DNA of 64,000 nt, from the IMG/VR virus record IMGVR_UViG_3300022602_000031, positions 116,050-180,049 of that record; one strand, 5' to 3'. The position numbers and the translations under genes were made by a program. Position 1 is the first letter of the stretch; every line of letters starts with the position of its first letter. The notes under the pieces were generated by a model, which was not told the DNA's origin, searched no databases, and saw only the letters and a list, made by a program, of their open reading frames with translations. This DNA is from a virus. Positions 18,483 through 26,285 of the stretch are shown here, in pieces.

Positions 18483-20060
18483 ATGAAGCGCATAGTAATT
18501 GTAGGCGCTGGTGCCGCAGGGTATTTTACCGCGGCCGCAATTAAACGTAATAATCCAAATTTTGATGTTGTAGTGGTCTATGATCCTAATACTCCAATTA
18601 TTGGAGTTGGGGAATCTATAAATTGGACCGCTCCGTTTTTTATGCATACGGTACTAGGATTAACCGATGACCAGTGGGTTAAAAAAGCTCGATCTATATT
18701 TAAAATAGGTACAGTATATCAGGATTGGAATAATACTACAAATCCATTTATTGCCACAGCGTCGTTTAATGCCGACGTAGATATACTTAACACTTACACA
18801 CCGGGCAACATTGCCGAATGTGTTGCTAACTCATTCCTACAACAAACTTATTCTACTACAGATCTTTGGAGACATCTAGTTACCAAAGGACTATTGCCCA
18901 ATGATCCTGACAATTCTTATTTGTCTTATTCTAGTGAAAATTATTGGCTAGTGGATAAAAATAAATTACCTATTAGAAAAGGTCAACTTTGGCCTACACT
19001 TAAAAACACCAGATCAAGATATAGTTATCATATCAATGCTCCAATAGTTGGGCAAGTGGTCCATGACCTAGTCGGCGTCCCAGCTGGAGTACGCACAATT
19101 CCAATGAAACTTAGGAATGTTGTATTAACTAGCACGGGCAACATTGATTATCTATTATTAGATAACGAAGAACAAGTAACCGCTGATTTGTTTATTGACT
19201 GTTCAGGTTTTGCTAAAGTATTGGCCCAGCATCTTCCGTTTGAATTTGACAAGCTAGATGAGTATTTTAATGATACTGCTATAGTTGGGCCACACAGCTA
19301 TCAACAACCATCAGAGCGACGTAGTCATGCTTATATTCGTGCTATGGATTGGGGCTGGCATTTTTCTGTGTCAATGGATACACGTAGTGGCGAAGGCTAT
19401 GTGTTTAACAGTCGCCACGGAAAAAATGTTGATCGGCTAATAGAAGAATATTACACAAAAACTGGCAAGACAGATGTTAATTTTAGAAAAATATCTTGGC
19501 AACCAGGATATCAAAAAAATCTATTTGTTAATAACTGTATAACCATTGGACTAAGTCAGGGGTTTGGTGATGCGTTTGATGCTAATGCTTTTTCAAATAC
19601 CATGGAGCAGATTACTGAAATGGTAAAACTATTAAAAGCCGACCCAGAGTTAGTATTTGAATGGAAAGATCATTTTAATCATTTTGTTAAAGTTCGTAAT
19701 GATGATATAGTATTTCGCATACAGTCGGCATTTCATCTAGCACCTAGAAATAACACTGAGTATTGGCAAGAATTAAAAATTGCCGAAAGTAAATTTAAAA
19801 CTAGAGAAAAATTTCTAAACGCAATTAATGATCCTAATCGTAGATTTCTGCCAAATCTCAAAGACTCATTTTATAACCAAGGCGCTCTTATAACAATGGC
19901 ATCGCATTATGGTATACCCAACGATTTTACTATTGACGTAGATGCCAAAGTTGAAAAACTTGCAGTTGTGTATTTCAATGAACTTAGACAGTATTTTCAA
20001 AATTTAGCCGATACTGGAGTTACATCTGAAAAACTTTATACCTCTTGGTATGCAAAGTAA
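18483..20060 (+). CDS. flavin-dependent tryptophan halogenase-like protein 1
   Basis: 525 residues from the ATG after an AAGGATC ribosome site. FAD loop GAGAAG at 8-13, GVGES at 41-45, and the probable catalytic Lys K74 in SIFKIGTVYQDW. The WxWxIP signature of flavin halogenases appears as WGWHFSV, so the I-P pair is lost; DCSGFAKVL and SQGFGDAFDANAF are the usual later motifs. It would install chlorine or bromine on an indole or similar ring with reduced flavin. It is followed by a methyltransferase and an asparagine-synthetase-like ATPase. Halogenase activity is uncertain because the motif is degenerate. Confidence 0.82.
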   Translation: MKRIVIVGAGAAGYFTAAAIKRNNPNFDVVVVYDPNTPIIGVGESINWTAPFFMHTVLGLTDDQWVKKARSIFKIGTVYQDWNNTTNPFIATASFNADVDILNTYTPGNIAECVANSFLQQTYSTTDLWRHLVTKGLLPNDPDNSYLSYSSENYWLVDKNKLPIRKGQLWPTLKNTRSRYSYHINAPIVGQVVHDLVGVPAGVRTIPMKLRNVVLTSTGNIDYLLLDNEEQVTADLFIDCSGFAKVLAQHLPFEFDKLDEYFNDTAIVGPHSYQQPSERRSHAYIRAMDWGWHFSVSMDTRSGEGYVFNSRHGKNVDRLIEEYYTKTGKTDVNFRKISWQPGYQKNLFVNNCITIGLSQGFGDAFDANAFSNTMEQITEMVKLLKADPELVFEWKDHFNHFVKVRNDDIVFRIQSAFHLAPRNNTEYWQELKIAESKFKTREKFLNAINDPNRRFLPNLKDSFYNQGALITMASHYGIPNDFTIDVDAKVEKLAVVYFNELRQYFQNLADTGVTSEKLYTSWYAK

Positions 20061-20085
20061 ATAACTAATCAACAACAGGAAAATA

Positions 20086-20652
20086 ATGGAACATTTTTAT
20101 CAAAACATTCAAGGTTGGTTTATATATCAACCAATTTATACAGCCGCAGTAGAACTATACCCCGATGGTAGTCACTTTGTAGAAGTTGGTGCCTGGCGTG
20201 GACGTAGTACAGCGTACCTGGCTGTTGAAATCGCTAACAGTGGTAAAAATATTCAATTTGATACTATAGACACCTGGCGCGGTAGTGATGAAGAAGTACA
20301 CCAAACAGATCCTAGTGTAGTTAATGATACACTATATGATGAGTTTTTGTCTAACATAGAACCAGTTAAGCATTTGGTTAATCCTATTCGTGCTACTAGT
20401 TTAGAAGCAGTAGAACAGTATGCTGATGGTAGCTTGGATTTTGTGTTGATTGACGGTAGCCATTATTATAAAGACGTACACGCAGATATCAGTGCTTGGA
20501 TTAAGAAGATCAAATCTGGCGGTATGATTGCCGGCGATGACTACGAATGGTGTGCTGAAGGCGATAAAGGTGTTAAGGGTGCAGTAAACGAACTGCTACC
20601 CGAAGCTGAAATTTATCCAGAAATTGGATGCTGGAGTTATGTCTTACCATAA
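20086..20652 (+). CDS. class I SAM-dependent methyltransferase (type 24)
   Basis: 188 residues. Motif I is FVEVGAWRGRSTAYLA near 26-41; then TIDTW, DFVLIDGSHYYKDVHADI and GGMIAGDDYEW, the pattern of Methyltransf_24 proteins seen in natural-product and glycan clusters. It starts 26 bp after the halogenase and its stop overlaps the next start (TAATG), so the three genes are one unit. Confidence 0.85.
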   Translation: MEHFYQNIQGWFIYQPIYTAAVELYPDGSHFVEVGAWRGRSTAYLAVEIANSGKNIQFDTIDTWRGSDEEVHQTDPSVVNDTLYDEFLSNIEPVKHLVNPIRATSLEAVEQYADGSLDFVLIDGSHYYKDVHADISAWIKKIKSGGMIAGDDYEWCAEGDKGVKGAVNELLPEAEIYPEIGCWSYVLP

Positions 20653-21800
20653 TGGCTGATCATCTTTGCGGATACTACAAGTGCGGACACAAAGAGTTTG
20701 GGTCTAAAGTTGATGCTTTACTATACTCAAAAATAGTAAACAAAAAAGTAGAATGGATATTTCACGACGATGTTTACCAGGCATTTGATTGGTCAACTGA
20801 GCCAGCTGGTAGTATGGATGATTATTATAATCTAAGAGCAAGAGAGTTACGCGAAAAATACGATTATATTATTATCAGTTATAGCGGCGGCGCCGACAGT
20901 GAAAATGTTTTACAAAGTTTTGTACGACAAGGACTACTAGTCGATGAAATCATTACCAACCACCTAACCAAAGCAAATCGTTCAATTGCAGTAGCAGATG
21001 TAAACAATACACACAGTTGGAATTTCGCCTCAGAACACGAATTACAAACAGTTCCACGATTAAAATGGATAAGCGATAATTGTCCCAAAACAAAAATTAC
21101 TCTGCTTGATGTTAGTGATGTAATTATTGATAGTGTAACTGATGATCAAAGTTGGTTCTTGGGTAAAAACGATCATCTTGCTCCCGGACAACTGTTTAGA
21201 AATAATTATTGGTACTTTAACAAGCTACGTCAGGAGTTTGATAAAAATAGATCTGTTGGTATTATAACTGGTGGCGACAAACCTAGAACGTTTATCGAAA
21301 ACGACATACTGTACTTGTATTTTCTTGATAGTGTTGCTAACATTACTACCATCAATGATTTCAACAGCAACAATGATAATATTAAAACAGAACTGTTTTT
21401 TCACGGAGCAACTACTGCTCCAATGATAGCCAAACAGGTACACGTTATTAAACGTTGGCTCGAAGCAAATCCAGACAAACAAGAATATTGGCGCAATATT
21501 ACACCAGAAAAAGTTAGATTGTATCACGAAAGATTTTTGCGCCCGTTACTGTATCCTACTACTTGGGACAACAGTTGGTATCAGGTAGATAAATCTGTCA
21601 GTTGGTGGCATACCGAGTTTGATACATGGTTCAGAACAAATCCTGAATTTGCTCGGCAAAAAGAATTATGGGATAAAGGTATTATGTGGTTAGCAGATAA
21701 GCTAGGCAACCTAGTTGAAACCAAAAACGGAGTCCCGGACACTTTTGTTAAATTTAGAAAAGTTTACCAAATTGGCACAATGAAACCTAACTTAGGTTGA
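20652..21800 (+). CDS. asparagine synthetase-like ATP pyrophosphatase 1
   Basis: 382 residues from the ATG in the TAATG overlap. The PP-loop is IISYSGGADSENVLQSF near 74-90, as in the C-terminal domain of AsnB, lasso-peptide cyclases and tRNA/sugar amidating enzymes. No glutaminase domain is present. It is a clear paralog of the minus-strand protein at 35158-36471 (shared RxRELREKYDY-like lead-in, TxxxDVSD, QVHVIKRWLE). Likely role: adenylate a carboxylate or carbonyl and form an amide. The product is unknown. Its TGA forms part of the next -35 box. Confidence 0.8.
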   Translation: MADHLCGYYKCGHKEFGSKVDALLYSKIVNKKVEWIFHDDVYQAFDWSTEPAGSMDDYYNLRARELREKYDYIIISYSGGADSENVLQSFVRQGLLVDEIITNHLTKANRSIAVADVNNTHSWNFASEHELQTVPRLKWISDNCPKTKITLLDVSDVIIDSVTDDQSWFLGKNDHLAPGQLFRNNYWYFNKLRQEFDKNRSVGIITGGDKPRTFIENDILYLYFLDSVANITTINDFNSNNDNIKTELFFHGATTAPMIAKQVHVIKRWLEANPDKQEYWRNITPEKVRLYHERFLRPLLYPTTWDNSWYQVDKSVSWWHTEFDTWFRTNPEFARQKELWDKGIMWLADKLGNLVETKNGVPDTFVKFRKVYQIGTMKPNLG

Positions 21801-21825
21801 CACAAAAGATAAATAAATGTATAAT
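21797..21825 (+). promoter_or_regulatory. sigma70-type promoter with an embedded late motif
   Basis: TTGACA at 21797-21802, 17-bp spacer, TATAAT at 21820-21825. GATAAATA lies inside the spacer (21808-21815), so the site could serve early and late polymerase. The -35 contains the preceding TGA. Confidence 0.75.
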
Positions 21826-21835
21826 TGATACTATT

Positions 21836-21961
21836 ATGACACTAAGAACTTGTAAACATTCCTTATCACTACAGCCAAATCTAGGCGTGTCAGCCTATTG
21901 GCCTGCGATCGAGATGTTTACAATTAATAGCGATCGTGGATACAGAGAGGGTCTCAATTAG
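21836..21961 (+). CDS. putative 41-residue leader peptide
   Basis: ATG at 21836, about 4 nt after the expected transcription start, and TAG at 21959-21961. The 41-residue product begins MTLRTCKHSLSLQPN; it has no known family. Its last codons and stop lie inside the 5' arm and loop of a hairpin (21948-21955 with 21989-21996) that competes with the terminator at 21993-22019, which is how leader peptides in attenuators are arranged. Translation is not proven. Confidence 0.35.
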   Translation: MTLRTCKHSLSLQPNLGVSAYWPAIEMFTINSDRGYREGLN

Positions 21962-21996
21962 AGTATAGTAATTAACCATATTTTAATCGAGACCCT
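21948..21996 (+). promoter_or_regulatory. possible antiterminator hairpin
   Basis: AGGGTCTC (21948-21955) pairs fully with GAGACCCT (21989-21996). The 3' arm shares CCCT with the terminator stem, so the two hairpins cannot form together. Confidence 0.4.
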
Positions 21997-22019
21997 GGAC
22001 TAAACACCCAGGGTTTTTT
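21993..22019 (+). terminator. intrinsic terminator
   Basis: CCCTGG (21993-21998) pairs with CCAGGG (22008-22013), followed by TTTTTT. It stands upstream of the small gene at 22039. Confidence 0.75.
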
Positions 22020-22038
22020 GTTTATAAAGGAGAGTAAA

Positions 22039-22215
22039 ATGTTGGACCGTAAAACTAGCAAAAAAGAGATGCCGCACTTTATCCTCTCTCAAGATGATAA
22101 AGTAGCATTAATGGAAGCAAAAATGAAACGAGTAGAAGCACAGGTAAAAGCCTTAGCAGAACTAGCGAAAGCACAAGAGTCTGCAAGGGGGTCAAAATAC
22201 TCCCCACGCGGATAA
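22039..22215 (+). CDS. small coiled-coil protein
   Basis: 58 residues, ATG after an AAGGAG ribosome site. Basic N-terminus, then a long charged helix with heptad-like spacing (MEAKMKRVEAQVKALAEL). No family recognised. It lies just downstream of the attenuator-like element and may be its regulated gene. Confidence 0.6.
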   Translation: MLDRKTSKKEMPHFILSQDDKVALMEAKMKRVEAQVKALAELAKAQESARGSKYSPRG

Positions 22216-22304
22216 GTGGCTTGAGGTTGTGTTAAAAACCGGTGCGTTAATACCACGTACTATTTTTGATAAAGTGTAAAGGGAAACGAGGTCCTGCTGT
22301 ACAC

Positions 22305-22312
22305 TATAAATA
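22305..22312 (+). promoter_or_regulatory. T4-type late promoter (TATAAATA)
   Basis: Perfect TATAAATA consensus in a 300-bp stretch without a large gene. It could drive the short frame at 22336 or the RNA at 22419-22505 and the tRNA-Tyr that follows. Confidence 0.55.
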
Positions 22313-22335
22313 ACAGCAAACGGGCGGACAGTAGG

Positions 22336-22431
22336 ATGAAACTGTGGCGAAAACGCAGGAGTATAAATTACTGGGTAGGGTATAACCCTATCATATCCTT
22401 TCATAAGAGAGGGTATTCTAAAGCATATTAG
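22336..22431 (+). CDS. very short frame (31 residues), uncertain
   Basis: ATG 24 bp after a perfect late-promoter motif, with only a weak AGG ribosome site. The basic, aromatic product starts MKLWRKRRSINYW. Its stop lies in the 5' arm of the RNA helix at 22419-22431, so frame and RNA may not both be real. Confidence 0.25.
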   Translation: MKLWRKRRSINYWVGYNPIISFHKRGYSKAY

Positions 22432-22505
22432 ATGACGACTGGCGAGCTCCAATTTGGATGTAACCACCCCACTTGATCCGGGGCAATATATACTAGTGTG
22501 CTTTA
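22419..22505 (+). ncRNA. compact structured RNA candidate (87 nt)
   Basis: A 13-bp helix closes it (22419-22431 with 22493-22505, three G-U pairs). Inside are two small hairpins, TCCA/TGGA and CCCC/GGGG. It ends 6 nt before tRNA-Tyr. I do not recognise the family; I saw no hammerhead core. Confidence 0.4.
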
Positions 22506-22511
22506 CAATAC

Positions 22512-22597
22512 GGAGGTGTAGGAAAATTGGTAACCCCAGTGGACTGTAAATCCGCCGCCTTATGGCACTACTTGTTCGACTCAAGTCACCTCCACCA
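22512..22597 (+). tRNA. tRNA-Tyr(GTA)
   Basis: GGAGGTG/CACCTCC acceptor, loop CTGTAAA, long variable arm, encoded CCA. Confidence 0.92.
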
Positions 22598-22604
22598 GTA
22601 TTTG

Positions 22605-22632
22605 TATAAATAATAGTATCATCGTATAAATA
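22605..22632 (+). promoter_or_regulatory. tandem late promoters for solute-binding protein 1
   Basis: Two perfect TATAAATA motifs at 22605-22612 and 22625-22632. The leader then carries ACAAATCCCAGGAG (22636-22649), also found before the second paralog at 38112-38125. Confidence 0.75.
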
Positions 22633-22657
22633 TATACAAATCCCAGGAGAATTCCAG

Positions 22658-23605
22658 ATGCAAAAAACAAACAAAATCAAGTGGCTTATTGCTCACGAAC
22701 CCGTACATCTTTTCTTACGTACAGCTGAAGCTTTTGCCGCTGATGTCAAAGAAAAAACCAATGGTTTAATCGACATTGAAATTTACACAGCTACAGAATA
22801 TGCTGAAAAATTCAACAATGGCGTAAAAGAAAACCCACTAGCACATATGGAACGTGGCAACTTAGAAATGAGCCAGTTGCATATTAGTCAACTATGGAAA
22901 TACAATGTTCCAGCATTTATGGCGTTAGAAATGCCATTCTTGTTTGAGAGTCATGATCACGCTACTCGTGTTCTTGAAGGTAATATTGGCCAAGATATGT
23001 TGCTAAGTCTTAAAGAAAAATCACCAGCACGTGGGCTAGCATTTACATACTCTGGTGGTTATCGTGTAATGGTTTCAAACGAAGAAGTTAACGAATTAGC
23101 AGACTTCCGTAATATGAGATTCTACACAGGTACAAACCCAATTGGTATGGACACTATTGAAGCTATCGGTGGTCAGCCAGATCCACACGCGATTGACCAC
23201 TTTTGGCAAACTGTACACAAAGAAGGTGACCGTCATGACGCAGTTGATACAACATTGCCACGTATTTTAGCTACTGTTGATAAAACTAATAAGCGTTATA
23301 TCACCGATACTAAACATAGCCTATTCCTAACAAGTATTATTGTTAGTGAAACTTGGTGGGCAAGTTTGGATACAGAAACAAAAGAAACATTGGCCAAAGC
23401 CGCAGTTGACGCCGCACGTTTAGAGCGCAAGTGGTCAATTGATGATTCTGAAGTAGTTGCTCGTGATGCTGTTAAACACGGTCTGAGCTACAAAGAATTG
23501 GACAAATCCGAAATGGACAAGTTCCGTGCTTTAACTGAGCCATTGTACGCCAAATATGATTCCGTGTTTATGCCTGGTTTGATTGGTGGCATTATCCGCA
23601 GTTAA
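22658..23605 (+). CDS. TRAP-type (DctP-like) solute-binding protein without signal peptide, copy 1
   Basis: 315 residues. The body follows DctP: LRTAEAFAADVKEKTNGLIDIEIYTA at the start (positions 18-43), ALEMPFLFESHDHATRVLEG near 89-108, SPARGLAFTYSGGYRVM, DFRNMRFYTGTNPIG, HSLFLTSIIVSETWW and a final helix pair. Normal DctP proteins are exported and bind carboxylates or sugar acids for a membrane permease. Here the first residues (MQKTNKIKWLIAHEP) start directly with the mature fold, with no signal peptide, and no permease gene is present. Tandem late promoters imply late expression, so a virion or lysis-phase role is possible. Confidence 0.85.
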   Translation: MQKTNKIKWLIAHEPVHLFLRTAEAFAADVKEKTNGLIDIEIYTATEYAEKFNNGVKENPLAHMERGNLEMSQLHISQLWKYNVPAFMALEMPFLFESHDHATRVLEGNIGQDMLLSLKEKSPARGLAFTYSGGYRVMVSNEEVNELADFRNMRFYTGTNPIGMDTIEAIGGQPDPHAIDHFWQTVHKEGDRHDAVDTTLPRILATVDKTNKRYITDTKHSLFLTSIIVSETWWASLDTETKETLAKAAVDAARLERKWSIDDSEVVARDAVKHGLSYKELDKSEMDKFRALTEPLYAKYDSVFMPGLIGGIIRS

Positions 23606-23608
23606 TCA

Positions 23609-23637
23609 TTGCAATCCTGTTAGTTTTAAAGTATAAT
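23609..23637 (+). promoter_or_regulatory. sigma70-type promoter for redoxin-like gene 1
   Basis: TTGCAA at 23609-23614, 17-bp spacer, TATAAT at 23632-23637, only 8 bp before the ATG, so nearly leaderless. Confidence 0.5.
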
Positions 23638-23645
23638 CAGATTCT

Positions 23646-24098
23646 ATGAAAGATAATTTTTTAGAATCTGATTCTCTATCCAATAAACGAATCTTAATTT
23701 TTGGTATAACCAGAATTCAAAGTCAACCTACTGTTCGGCAGATACAAGAAATTGATACAGCCTATGGTGAGTTGCGTCAATATGTTAACGAAGTTTATTG
23801 CGTATCTTTTGATGATTTTTTATTATTTGATCAACTTACACCAAGGTTTTCAAAAACAATTAAATTTATTCAGAATGGTCAATTGTTACCCAGAGTTCAA
23901 GAACTATTAAATAAACGTGGGCACAAAGATTTTTTAAAACAGTATTGGCAGTTTGTATGTTGCATTAATAACGGACAGATTGAGTTTTATCAAGAACATC
24001 CGTTTGATAAATTGGATTTAGATCCCGATACAGTTAGAAAAATATATAAACAAGTATCACCAGCAGTGGCATTAGAAAAATTAAAGGAAATAAAATGA
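23646..24098 (+). CDS. peroxiredoxin-5-like protein lacking the peroxidatic Cys, copy 1
   Basis: 150 residues. The fold markers of Prx5/redoxin are visible: LSNKRILIFGI (strand after the LFxNKR motif), YGELRQYVNEVYCVSFDDFLLFDQ, WQFVCCINNGQIEFYQE and AVALEKL. The loop that should hold P-x3-T-x2-C reads TRIQSQPTVRQ, so the catalytic Cys is missing. It follows binding protein 1 by 40 bp and has paralogs after binding proteins 2 and 3. A structural or ligand-binding role is more likely than peroxide reduction. Confidence 0.6.
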   Translation: MKDNFLESDSLSNKRILIFGITRIQSQPTVRQIQEIDTAYGELRQYVNEVYCVSFDDFLLFDQLTPRFSKTIKFIQNGQLLPRVQELLNKRGHKDFLKQYWQFVCCINNGQIEFYQEHPFDKLDLDPDTVRKIYKQVSPAVALEKLKEIK

Positions 24099-24259
24099 CC
24101 GAAGCAGAATTAATAGACTACCTAACACAAAATTTAAAAATTAATAGTTTTAACACCGTTGGTCCATACGACGACACTGATAATTTTACTGTACAATTAG
24201 TATTAAATGATACAGTAATTAGTGAAACAGTACTAAACGTAAACGACGGAAGTAAATAA
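24095..24259 (+). CDS. small hypothetical protein coupled to redoxin-like gene 1
   Basis: 54 residues; the ATG overlaps the preceding stop (ATGA) and AAAGGA lies upstream. Acidic, with a helix (MTEAELIDYLTQNL) then two beta stretches (FTVQLVLNDT, ISETVLNVN). No family recognised. Confidence 0.65.
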   Translation: MTEAELIDYLTQNLKINSFNTVGPYDDTDNFTVQLVLNDTVISETVLNVNDGSK

Positions 24260-24268
24260 GTTTCATTT

Positions 24269-24344
<76 letters not shown>

Positions 24345-24349
24345 GAATT

Positions 24350-24425
24350 GGGGGTGTAGCTCAGCTGGGAGAGCAGTAGCTTTGCAAGCTAAAGGTCGTC
24401 GGTTCGATCCCGACCATCTCCACCA
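24350..24425 (+). tRNA. tRNA-Ala(TGC)
   Basis: Acceptor GGGGGTG/CATCTCC with two G-U pairs, loop TTTGCAA, encoded CCA. Confidence 0.9.
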
Positions 24426-24431
24426 AAACTT

Positions 24432-24505
24432 GGCCCTTTAGTTTAATGGCAGAACAGGAGTCTCCAAAACTCTTGGTGGAGGTTCGATTCCTTCAGGGGT
24501 CGCCA
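24432..24505 (+). tRNA. tRNA-Trp(CCA)
   Basis: Acceptor GGCCCTT/AGGGGTC, loop CTCCAAA, discriminator G, encoded CCA. Confidence 0.9.
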
Positions 24506-24511
24506 AACAAT

Positions 24512-24585
24512 GCGGGTGTCGTAAAATGGTATTACCTTAGCCTTCCAAGCTAAAGTCAGGGGTTCGATTCCCCTCACCCGCTCCA
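24512..24585 (+). tRNA. tRNA-Gly(TCC), copy 1
   Basis: GCGGGTG/CACCCGC acceptor, loop CTTCCAA, encoded CCA. Same core as the copy at 26531. Confidence 0.92.
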
Positions 24586-24587
24586 GG

Positions 24588-24616
24588 TTGACACAAAAGT
24601 CTCAAAATAGTATACT
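24588..24616 (+). promoter_or_regulatory. promoter inside the tRNA array
   Basis: TTGACA (24588-24593), 17-bp spacer, TATACT (24611-24616), starting about 2 nt before tRNA-Asp. It shares GGTTGACACAAAAG with the promoter at 21797. Confidence 0.75.
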
Positions 24617-24624
24617 ACATTATT

Positions 24625-24701
24625 GGAGAAGTAGCTCAGTTGGTTAGAGTGCCTGCCTGTCACGCAGGAAGTCGCGGGTTCGAGTCCCGTCTTTTCCGCC
24701 A
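24625..24701 (+). tRNA. tRNA-Asp(GTC)
   Basis: GGAGAAG/CTTTTCC acceptor, loop CTGTCAC, encoded CCA. Confidence 0.93.
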
Positions 24702-24707
24702 AGTTTC

Positions 24708-24783
24708 GCTCGGTTCGTCTATCGGTCTAGGACACCGCCCTTTCACGGCGGGAAGAGGGGTTCGATTCCCCTACCGAGTACCA
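24708..24783 (+). tRNA. tRNA-Glu(TTC)
   Basis: GCTCGGT/ACCGAGT acceptor, loop CTTTCAC, encoded CCA. Confidence 0.92.
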
Positions 24784-24791
24784 AAATTTAT

Positions 24792-24866
24792 TCCCCGTTA
24801 GCTCAGAGGTAGAGCAGTAGACTGTTAATCTATTGGTCCCTGGTTCGATCCCAGGATGGGGAGCCA
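24792..24866 (+). tRNA. tRNA-Asn(GTT)
   Basis: TCCCCGT/ATGGGGA acceptor, loop CTGTTAA, encoded CCA. Confidence 0.92.
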
Positions 24867-24886
24867 AACAAAGAAAGGAGAAAGCC

Positions 24887-25318
24887 ATGACAGTTTTTAA
24901 GAATTTGATAGGAAAACGCATTAATGGCATTCTCCTAGGTAACGATAATTGGACTGTAGTGTTCCGCACTACAGAAGGCAATTACTTTCGTTACGACACT
25001 GGTAATGATTGTTGTAACACAGTATGGATTAACCATATCACAGGAGTTGATGTAGTAGGCAAAGGCAACAGCTTTGATCTATTACGTGGAGCACTGGTAA
25101 TAGGTGGTGAAGACAAAGAGTGGACCGAGAATCGCCCTGGTGAAGATGGCTGGGAAGTCATACAAGATGGCTTTTATACCTTACACACTGACCGCGGTTA
25201 CATAGACATTGAAGTGCGTAACAGCCACAATGGATACTATGGTGGTACATTTAACGAAACAGACGAAGTAGACCTACAGGACATCGAAGATCTACAAGAA
25301 ATAACAAACGATTTTTAA
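24887..25318 (+). CDS. DUF7448-like phage protein
   Basis: 143 residues from the ATG behind AAGGAG; an upstream in-frame ATG lies inside tRNA-Asn and is rejected. The pattern LIGKRINGILLGNDNWTVVF, GNDCCNTVWINHITG, FYTLHTDRGYIDIEV and NGYYGG matches my memory of the DUF7448 family, small beta-rich phage proteins of unknown function. It opens a three-gene unit with the next two genes, all with strong ribosome sites, between the two tRNA arrays. Confidence 0.7.
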   Translation: MTVFKNLIGKRINGILLGNDNWTVVFRTTEGNYFRYDTGNDCCNTVWINHITGVDVVGKGNSFDLLRGALVIGGEDKEWTENRPGEDGWEVIQDGFYTLHTDRGYIDIEVRNSHNGYYGGTFNETDEVDLQDIEDLQEITNDF

Positions 25319-25332
25319 GAAAGGAGCAAGGT

Positions 25333-25575
25333 ATGGATCGGTACACACCAATGATTGCCAAAGCAGATCTGGTACACGGCGAATACTATCGCGGCCGATG
25401 TCGTAATGCCACTATTGCTCGTTGGAATGCCGAGACACAACGTTTTGTTCATTGGCGTACCAAGTTTAAATTTGAATACACTGAAGAAATTTGTCATCCA
25501 GATGACGAGCAACATTTTGATGTGTTTGTAGTAGAAACTTTATGCAAGCCAGAAAAAGAAATACCATTTGATTAA
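25333..25575 (+). CDS. small hypothetical protein
   Basis: 80 residues, ATG after AAGGAGCAAG. Beta-rich with several aromatic residues (YYRGRCRNATIARWN, FVHWRTKFKFEY) and an acidic C-terminus. It looks like a small SH3-like or barrel protein, but no family is recognised. Confidence 0.7.
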   Translation: MDRYTPMIAKADLVHGEYYRGRCRNATIARWNAETQRFVHWRTKFKFEYTEEICHPDDEQHFDVFVVETLCKPEKEIPFD

Positions 25576-25592
25576 CAAGAAAGGAGGCACGT

Positions 25593-26198
25593 ATGCCAGC
25601 AGTATTTTTAGTAAGCGATACGCACTTTGGTCACGCAGGTGTATGTCGCTTCACACGTAACGATGGTGTTACAAAACTTCGTCCGTGGGATGATCCTGCG
25701 GAAATGGATGAAGCAATGGTTAAAGCGTGGAACGAACGTGTTCGTCCAAATGACAAAGTTTACCATCTTGGTGACGTTGTCATTAACCGTCGGGCTATGA
25801 GCACCCTTGCTCGGCTTAACGGAGATAAAGTTCTTATCCGCGGTAACCACGACATCTTCCGTGATGATGAGTACAGACAGTACTTCCGTGAACTTCGTGC
25901 CTACCACGTTATGAACGGACTTATCTTGTCCCACATTCCTCTACACGAAGCAAGTCTTGGTAGGTTTGGTACGAATATTCACGGACACCTTCACGCTAAC
26001 AGAGTTATGAAAGCAAGAGGAGTTGATGCTCGTACCGGAGAGACATTATACAGTGATGAAGTTGATACAAGATATCACTGTGTCTGTGTTGAACAAACTC
26101 CAGACTTCGCACCGATTCTCTTTGAAGATGTATTAAAGAGGATTACTGAAGAGGGCGGTATTGTTGGCTTCCGTAATGGAAACGGTCCCACAATGTAA
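25593..26198 (+). CDS. calcineurin-like metallophosphoesterase
   Basis: 201 residues, ATG after AAGGAGG. All metal-binding motifs of the family are present: D9-x-H11 (SDTHFGH), GD at 60-61 (HLGDVV), GNHD at 84-87, H114 (SHIPLH) and H130-x-H132-x-H134 (IHGHLH). Similar phage proteins hydrolyse cyclic nucleotides or phosphodiester bonds; the substrate here is unknown. Base composition in the middle is higher in GC and C-rich codons than the neighbours, which may mean recent transfer. Confidence 0.9.
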   Translation: MPAVFLVSDTHFGHAGVCRFTRNDGVTKLRPWDDPAEMDEAMVKAWNERVRPNDKVYHLGDVVINRRAMSTLARLNGDKVLIRGNHDIFRDDEYRQYFRELRAYHVMNGLILSHIPLHEASLGRFGTNIHGHLHANRVMKARGVDARTGETLYSDEVDTRYHCVCVEQTPDFAPILFEDVLKRITEEGGIVGFRNGNGPTM

Positions 26199-26202
26199 TA
26201 AG

Positions 26203-26280
26203 GCAACGGTGGCAGAGCGGCCCAATGCAACGGATTGCAAATCCGTAAGACCGGGGGTTCAAATCCCTCCCGTTGCTCCA
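26203..26280 (+). tRNA. tRNA-Cys(GCA)
   Basis: GCAACGG/CCGTTGC acceptor, loop TTGCAAA, discriminator T, encoded CCA. Relevant for the Cys-rich protein at 27658. Confidence 0.92.
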
Positions 26281-26285
26281 AATAT

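Noticed and set aside
22192-22680. Minus-strand frame of 162 codons opposite the leader of binding protein 1
   Set aside because: It crosses tRNA-Tyr, the late promoters and the RNA fold, and the product looks random.
22658-23605. Complete TRAP transporter taken from a host
   Set aside because: No DctQ or DctM membrane gene is near any of the three copies and the signal peptide is absent.
24727-24981. Minus-strand frame of 84 codons across tRNA genes
   Set aside because: Its protein contains the GIEPGTNRL and GESNPSS phrases that are typical of antisense translations of tRNA genes; the tRNAs on the plus strand explain it.
25593-26198. Insertion of a mobile element carrying the metallophosphoesterase
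   Set aside because: The gene has higher GC and different codons, but no inverted repeats, target duplication or transposase were found.
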